Source of the DNA: Beijerinckiaceae bacterium
GTDB taxonomy: Bacteria; Pseudomonadota; Alphaproteobacteria; Rhizobiales; Beijerinckiaceae
Length of the DNA: 8,980 bases
NCBI GenBank assembly: GCA_947455285.1
Contig: CANGOK010000132.1
Location: 1-8,980 of the forward strand
Direction: 5' to 3'
Positions 6,404-8,980 of this stretch are shown piece after piece. How positions within the stretch are numbered: position 1 is the stretch's first letter; every line of letters begins with the position of its first letter. The notes beneath the pieces were generated by a model. It saw only the letters and a list, made by a program, of their open reading frames with translations, was not told the origin of the DNA and did no database searches. A program made the position numbers and the translations under genes.

Positions 6404-6419
6404 AATTCGTCGATTGGCG

Positions 6420-7127
6420 TCAGCCGCCGAGATAAGCCTCAGTCAGCGCCGCATCGCCGCCAAGCTTGTTCGCGTCGCCTTCAAGCACGACGGAACCAAG
6501 TTCGAGAACATAGCCACGGCTCGCGACTTCAAGCGCCATATGCGTGTTCTGCTCCACGAGCAAAATGCCAAGGCCCTCGCGGTTCAATTCCTTGATGAGA
6601 TCGAACAGGCGTCCGACAAAGAGCGGTGAGAGGCCGAGCGAAGGTTCGTCGAGCATGATGAGGCTGGGGCGCCCCACGAGCGCGCGGCCGATGGCGAGCA
6701 TCTGTTGTTCACCGCCCGACAGCACGCTGGCCTTCATGTGGCGGCGCTCGCCGAGGTTTGGAAAGCGATCATAGATGGCGTCGACATCGCGCGCGATGTT
6801 CGCATCATCGCGCAGATAGGCGCCCATGAGCAGGTTGTCGTGAACAGTCATGCTCACGAAGATCTGGCGTCCCTCCGGGACCAGCATCATGCCGCTTTCC
6901 ACCCGGCGCGATGAATTGGCGTAGGTCACGTCAGCGCCCTTGAAGAGAATGCGCCCGCCAGCTGGCCGCACCACGCCTTGCAGGCCGCGCAGCAGCGAGG
7001 TCTTGCCCGCGCCATTGGCGCCGAGCACGGTGACGATCTCGCCCGGCTCCACGCGCAGGCTCACCTCCCGCACGGCCCGGTTGCGGCCATAGATGACGCT
7101 GAGATCGGTGACTTCGAGCAGCGACAT
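6420..7127 (-). CDS. livF: LIV-type ABC transporter ATP-binding protein LivF
   Basis: A 235-residue cytoplasmic ATPase of the LivF branch, full length. Walker A is GANGAGKT (36-43), the signature is LSGGEQQ (136-142), Walker B is LIMLDEP (156-162), and the switch region reads VEQN (191-194), where LivF proteins carry Gln instead of the usual His. The MLVPEGRQIF (81-90) and SLGLSP motifs are also LivF-specific. Its ATG shares one base with the livG stop (TGATG), and GGGAG lies 6 bases upstream. It should pair with LivG to drive import through the LivH-LivM channel. The substrate is set by the binding protein and is unknown. Confidence 0.97.
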   Translation of the reverse strand: MSLLEVTDLSVIYGRNRAVREVSLRVEPGEIVTVLGANGAGKTSLLRGLQGVVRPAGGRILFKGADVTYANSSRRVESGMMLVPEGRQIFVSMTVHDNLLMGAYLRDDANIARDVDAIYDRFPNLGERRHMKASVLSGGEQQMLAIGRALVGRPSLIMLDEPSLGLSPLFVGRLFDLIKELNREGLGILLVEQNTHMALEVASRGYVLELGSVVLEGDANKLGGDAALTEAYLGG

Positions 7128-7900
7128 CAGACGCTCCCTGCGGCGGCGAGCGCAGCATGGCGCGGGCCAAGGTAGGCTTCGAGCACCAGCGGATCGTCTT
7201 GAACGGACTGCGTCGAGCCTTCATAGATCTTGCGGCCGAAATTAAGCACGACGGCGCGTTCGCAAAGACTGCGCACGAAGCTCATGTCGTGTTCGACGAC
7301 GAGAAGCGTGACGCCTCGGCGCGAGACCCCCATGAGGAATTCTCGCAGGCTTGAAGTCTCGGTAGGGTTGAGGCCTGCAGCGGGTTCATCGAGCAGGAGG
7401 AGCTTTGGCCGCGAGGCGAGCGCGCGAACAACCTCGATCTTCTTGCGAATGCCATAGGGCAGCGTGGCGACGATTTCGCCGGGCCATGTGTCGAGCCCGA
7501 GTTCATGCAGCAGGACTTCCGCCTCGCGGCGCCATGCGGAGCGTCCCAGTGGCAGCAGAAAGTCGCCCCAGCTTGCGACGCGCGCCTGCTGACCCAGCAT
7601 CACATTCTCGACGACCGACAGATGCGGCATGAGGCGGATGTTCTGGAAGGTGCGGGCCATGCCAAGCTTGATGCGGTCCTTCGAGGGCACACGCGAAATG
7701 TCGCGCCCGCCTAGGCGGATCATGCCACCGCTCGGCTCGTAGACGCCCGACAACAGGTTGAACACGGTCGTCTTGCCCGCGCCATTGGGCCCAATGAGCG
7801 CAAGGCGTTCACCCTCCCCAAGGTTGAAGCTAACATCTGAGACGACCGAAAGGCCGCCGAAATTTTTTGTCAGCCCTTCGACTTGGAGAAGCGCGCTCAT
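7127..7900 (-). CDS. livG: LIV-type ABC transporter ATP-binding protein LivG
   Basis: A 257-residue ATPase of the LivG branch. Walker A is GPNGAGKT (37-44) and the Q-loop is RTFQNIRL (83-90). The signature is the degenerate LPYGIRKK (147-154), usual in LivG. Walker B is LLLLDEP (167-173), and the switch His is in VVEHDMSFV (His204). The C-terminal EGSTQSVQDDPLVLEAYLG is the standard LivG ending, here followed by a short Ala-rich tail. It overlaps livM by 4 bases (ATGA) and livF by 1 base, so translation of the three genes is likely coupled. It acts at the inner face of the membrane as a heterodimer with LivF. Confidence 0.97.
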   Translation of the reverse strand: MSALLQVEGLTKNFGGLSVVSDVSFNLGEGERLALIGPNGAGKTTVFNLLSGVYEPSGGMIRLGGRDISRVPSKDRIKLGMARTFQNIRLMPHLSVVENVMLGQQARVASWGDFLLPLGRSAWRREAEVLLHELGLDTWPGEIVATLPYGIRKKIEVVRALASRPKLLLLDEPAAGLNPTETSSLREFLMGVSRRGVTLLVVEHDMSFVRSLCERAVVLNFGRKIYEGSTQSVQDDPLVLEAYLGPRHAALAAAGSV

Positions 7901-8823
7901 GCCGGGAAATCCCGCGTCTTGATCGGCTCGTGGCGACCGCTGCGAAGGCGCTCGATCATCGCGCTGGTTACAAGCCCTTCGGGCCGCAGCGCCATCATTA
8001 TGATGGTGCAGAGGCCCAGAATGACGAAGCGCCAGCTGTCATCGGGCGGCGTCGCTGGCACGATGGGGCCGAAGACCTGAATGATGGCTTTCTTGATGAG
8101 CGGAAGCACCGGGCGAATGGCCTCGGGCAGAATGGTGAAAAAAATCGCGCCGACGATTGGCCCCCACGGCGTCTGAGTGCCGCCGAGCAGCACATAGAGC
8201 AGGACATAGATCGACACCATGGCGCCGAAGGTCTGGATCTCGACATAGTTGAAAGCGTGGGCGTAGAGCGCACCCGCGAAGCCCGCCAGCGCCGCGCCAA
8301 GCGCAAAGGCTGCAACCTTCACGCCGCGCACATTGACGCCCATGAGGTCCGTGACCACATCGTCGTCATGGCAGGCGCGCATGTTCAGGCCAAAGCGCGT
8401 CGACATGAGGTAGAAGACGCCGATGGCGACCACCGCCGCCGCTATGACCGGCACATACCAATCGATGAAGTTTGGTACGCTGAGGCCAGTCGGCCCTCCG
8501 AGTTTTTCTGAATTAAGCACGATGCCTGAGACGACCTCCGCGAAGGCGAAAGTCGCGAGCACGAGATAGACTCCTTTCGTTCGCAGCATCGGATAGGCCA
8601 TGAGCCAGCCAAGCAAGCCCGCGATCAAAGTGCCGCTCGCGACTGTGAGAACCGTTCCCAAGCCGAATTGAGTCGCGATAAAGGCCGCTGCATAGGCTCC
8701 CGTCGCTTGAAAGCCCGCGCCGCCAAGATTGAGCTGCCCGGAGGCGACGGGCAGGAAAATGCCGTAGGCGAAGATGATGTTGATCGCCAGAATGGTGAGG
8801 ATGCCGGCCCAGTATCCGCTCAT
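7897..8823 (-). CDS. livM: LIV-type ABC transporter permease LivM
   Basis: A 308-residue inner-membrane permease with about eight to ten hydrophobic segments. Family marks are LPVASGQLNLGGAGFQATGAYAAA (24-47), LRTKGVYLVLATFAFAE (80-96), GLSVPNF, and LGGTQTPWGPIVGA (213-226) near the C-terminus, followed by ALRPEGLV. The cytoplasmic ATPase-contact region RFGLNMRACHDDDVVTDLMGVNV (143-165) is recognisable but less canonical than usual: an Ala-Cys-His-Asp-Asp-Asp run stands where an Arg-Glu/Asn-rich stretch is common. The ATG at 8823 is chosen over an in-frame TTG at 8859, because the latter would overlap the livH end and adds a non-family N-terminus; AAGGGGA lies about 9 bases before the ATG. 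One base separates it from the livH stop (TGACATG). Confidence 0.96.
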   Translation of the reverse strand: MSGYWAGILTILAINIIFAYGIFLPVASGQLNLGGAGFQATGAYAAAFIATQFGLGTVLTVASGTLIAGLLGWLMAYPMLRTKGVYLVLATFAFAEVVSGIVLNSEKLGGPTGLSVPNFIDWYVPVIAAAVVAIGVFYLMSTRFGLNMRACHDDDVVTDLMGVNVRGVKVAAFALGAALAGFAGALYAHAFNYVEIQTFGAMVSIYVLLYVLLGGTQTPWGPIVGAIFFTILPEAIRPVLPLIKKAIIQVFGPIVPATPPDDSWRFVILGLCTIIMMALRPEGLVTSAMIERLRSGRHEPIKTRDFPA

Positions 8824-8824
8824 G

Positions 8825-8980
8825 TCAAAGCTTCCCCTTGCCGATGGAATTGTGGCCAAAGAGGCCCTGCGGGCGGATCACCAGCACGAGGATCAGCAAT
8901 CCCCAGACGACCATCTGCACCGTATCGGCGCCGAAGAAATGGATGGTCATCATCTCCGCAAGGCCAATGATGACGCCGCC
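8825..8980 (-). CDS. livH: LIV-type ABC permease LivH, C-terminal fragment cut by window edge
   Basis: Fifty-one C-terminal residues are visible, starting GGVIIGLAEMMTIHFFG and ending in the LivH hallmark VIRPQGLFG plus a short basic tail (HNSIGKGKL). The rest of the gene and the operon promoter lie beyond the right edge. Position directly before livM and the RPQGLFG ending make the assignment firm despite the short length. It forms the membrane channel with LivM. Confidence 0.9.
   Translation of the reverse strand, partial: GGVIIGLAEMMTIHFFGADTVQMVVWGLLILVLVIRPQGLFGHNSIGKGKL

Noticed and set aside
4890..6629. Plus-strand open frame of 579 codons across the LacI end, terminator and binding-protein gene
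   Set aside because: It reads through a strong terminator and antisense to a binding protein with signal peptide and family motifs; the product is composition-driven.
7903..7914. CGGGAAATCCCG symmetry just before the livG start
   Set aside because: Two-base loop cannot fold, and it lies inside the livM coding sequence; likely chance.
7867..8511. Plus-strand open frame of 214 codons over livM and livG
   Set aside because: Antisense to clear ABC permease and ATPase genes; product rich in Arg, His and Asp without a fold signal.
1..8980. Search for CRISPR repeats, insertion sequences, tRNA genes, attachment sites, phage or toxin-antitoxin genes
   Set aside because: No repeated spacers, transposase motifs, cloverleaf sequences or direct repeats were seen; genes are densely packed and explained by metabolism, regulation and transport.

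Overview
The window is ordinary, gene-dense catabolic and transport DNA from a GC-rich proteobacterium. Orphan Bug/TctC-type binding proteins, LIV-type ABC operons, GntR/HutC and LacI regulators and very tight gene packing together suggest an alphaproteobacterium of the Hyphomicrobiales type (Bosea, Bradyrhizobium or similar). That placement is an inference from style and could be wrong, since a betaproteobacterium is not excluded. I see no mobile element, CRISPR array, tRNA, rRNA or phage gene. The longest stretch without a gene is 155 bases (1823-1977).

Layout. (1) 14-1030, plus strand: an orphan periplasmic tricarboxylate-type (Bug/TctC) binding protein. (2) 1046-1822, minus strand: a GntR-family regulator of the HutC type, convergent with the first gene and divergent from the next. 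(3) 1823-1977: a compact control region with three symmetric DNA elements, a plausible sigma-70 promoter and a strong ribosome binding site. (4) 1978-5127, plus strand: a three-gene operon with overlapping or 1-base junctions. It encodes a histidinol-dehydrogenase-family enzyme of the sulfopropanediol dehydrogenase (HpsN) type, a short-chain dehydrogenase and a LacI/PurR-type repressor, and it ends in a rho-independent terminator. (5) 5169-8980, minus strand: a branched-chain-amino-acid-type ABC importer in the order livH (3' end only), livM, livG, livF, then the substrate-binding protein, convergent with the catabolic operon.

How the parts may work together. The HisD-family enzyme, the SDR and their LacI repressor look like a small substrate-induced oxidation module. 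The best-known module pairing a HisD paralogue with SDR-type dehydrogenases is 2,3-dihydroxypropane-1-sulfonate (DHPS) oxidation, in which HpsN oxidises (R)-DHPS to sulfolactate and partner dehydrogenases interconvert the enantiomers. If that holds here, the adjacent importer or the Bug protein would bring in the sulfonate or a related polyol or acid. No sulfolactate-cleaving gene (suyAB, xsc, cuyA, comDE) is present in the window, so the substrate remains a hypothesis.

The most specific sequence-level observation is a perfect 16-bp palindrome with a central CG, TTGCACACGTGTGCAA at 1940-1955. It has the format of PurR/LacI operators, lies over the predicted transcription start of the operon, and the operon itself encodes a repressor with a PurR-like hinge helix (ARSL).
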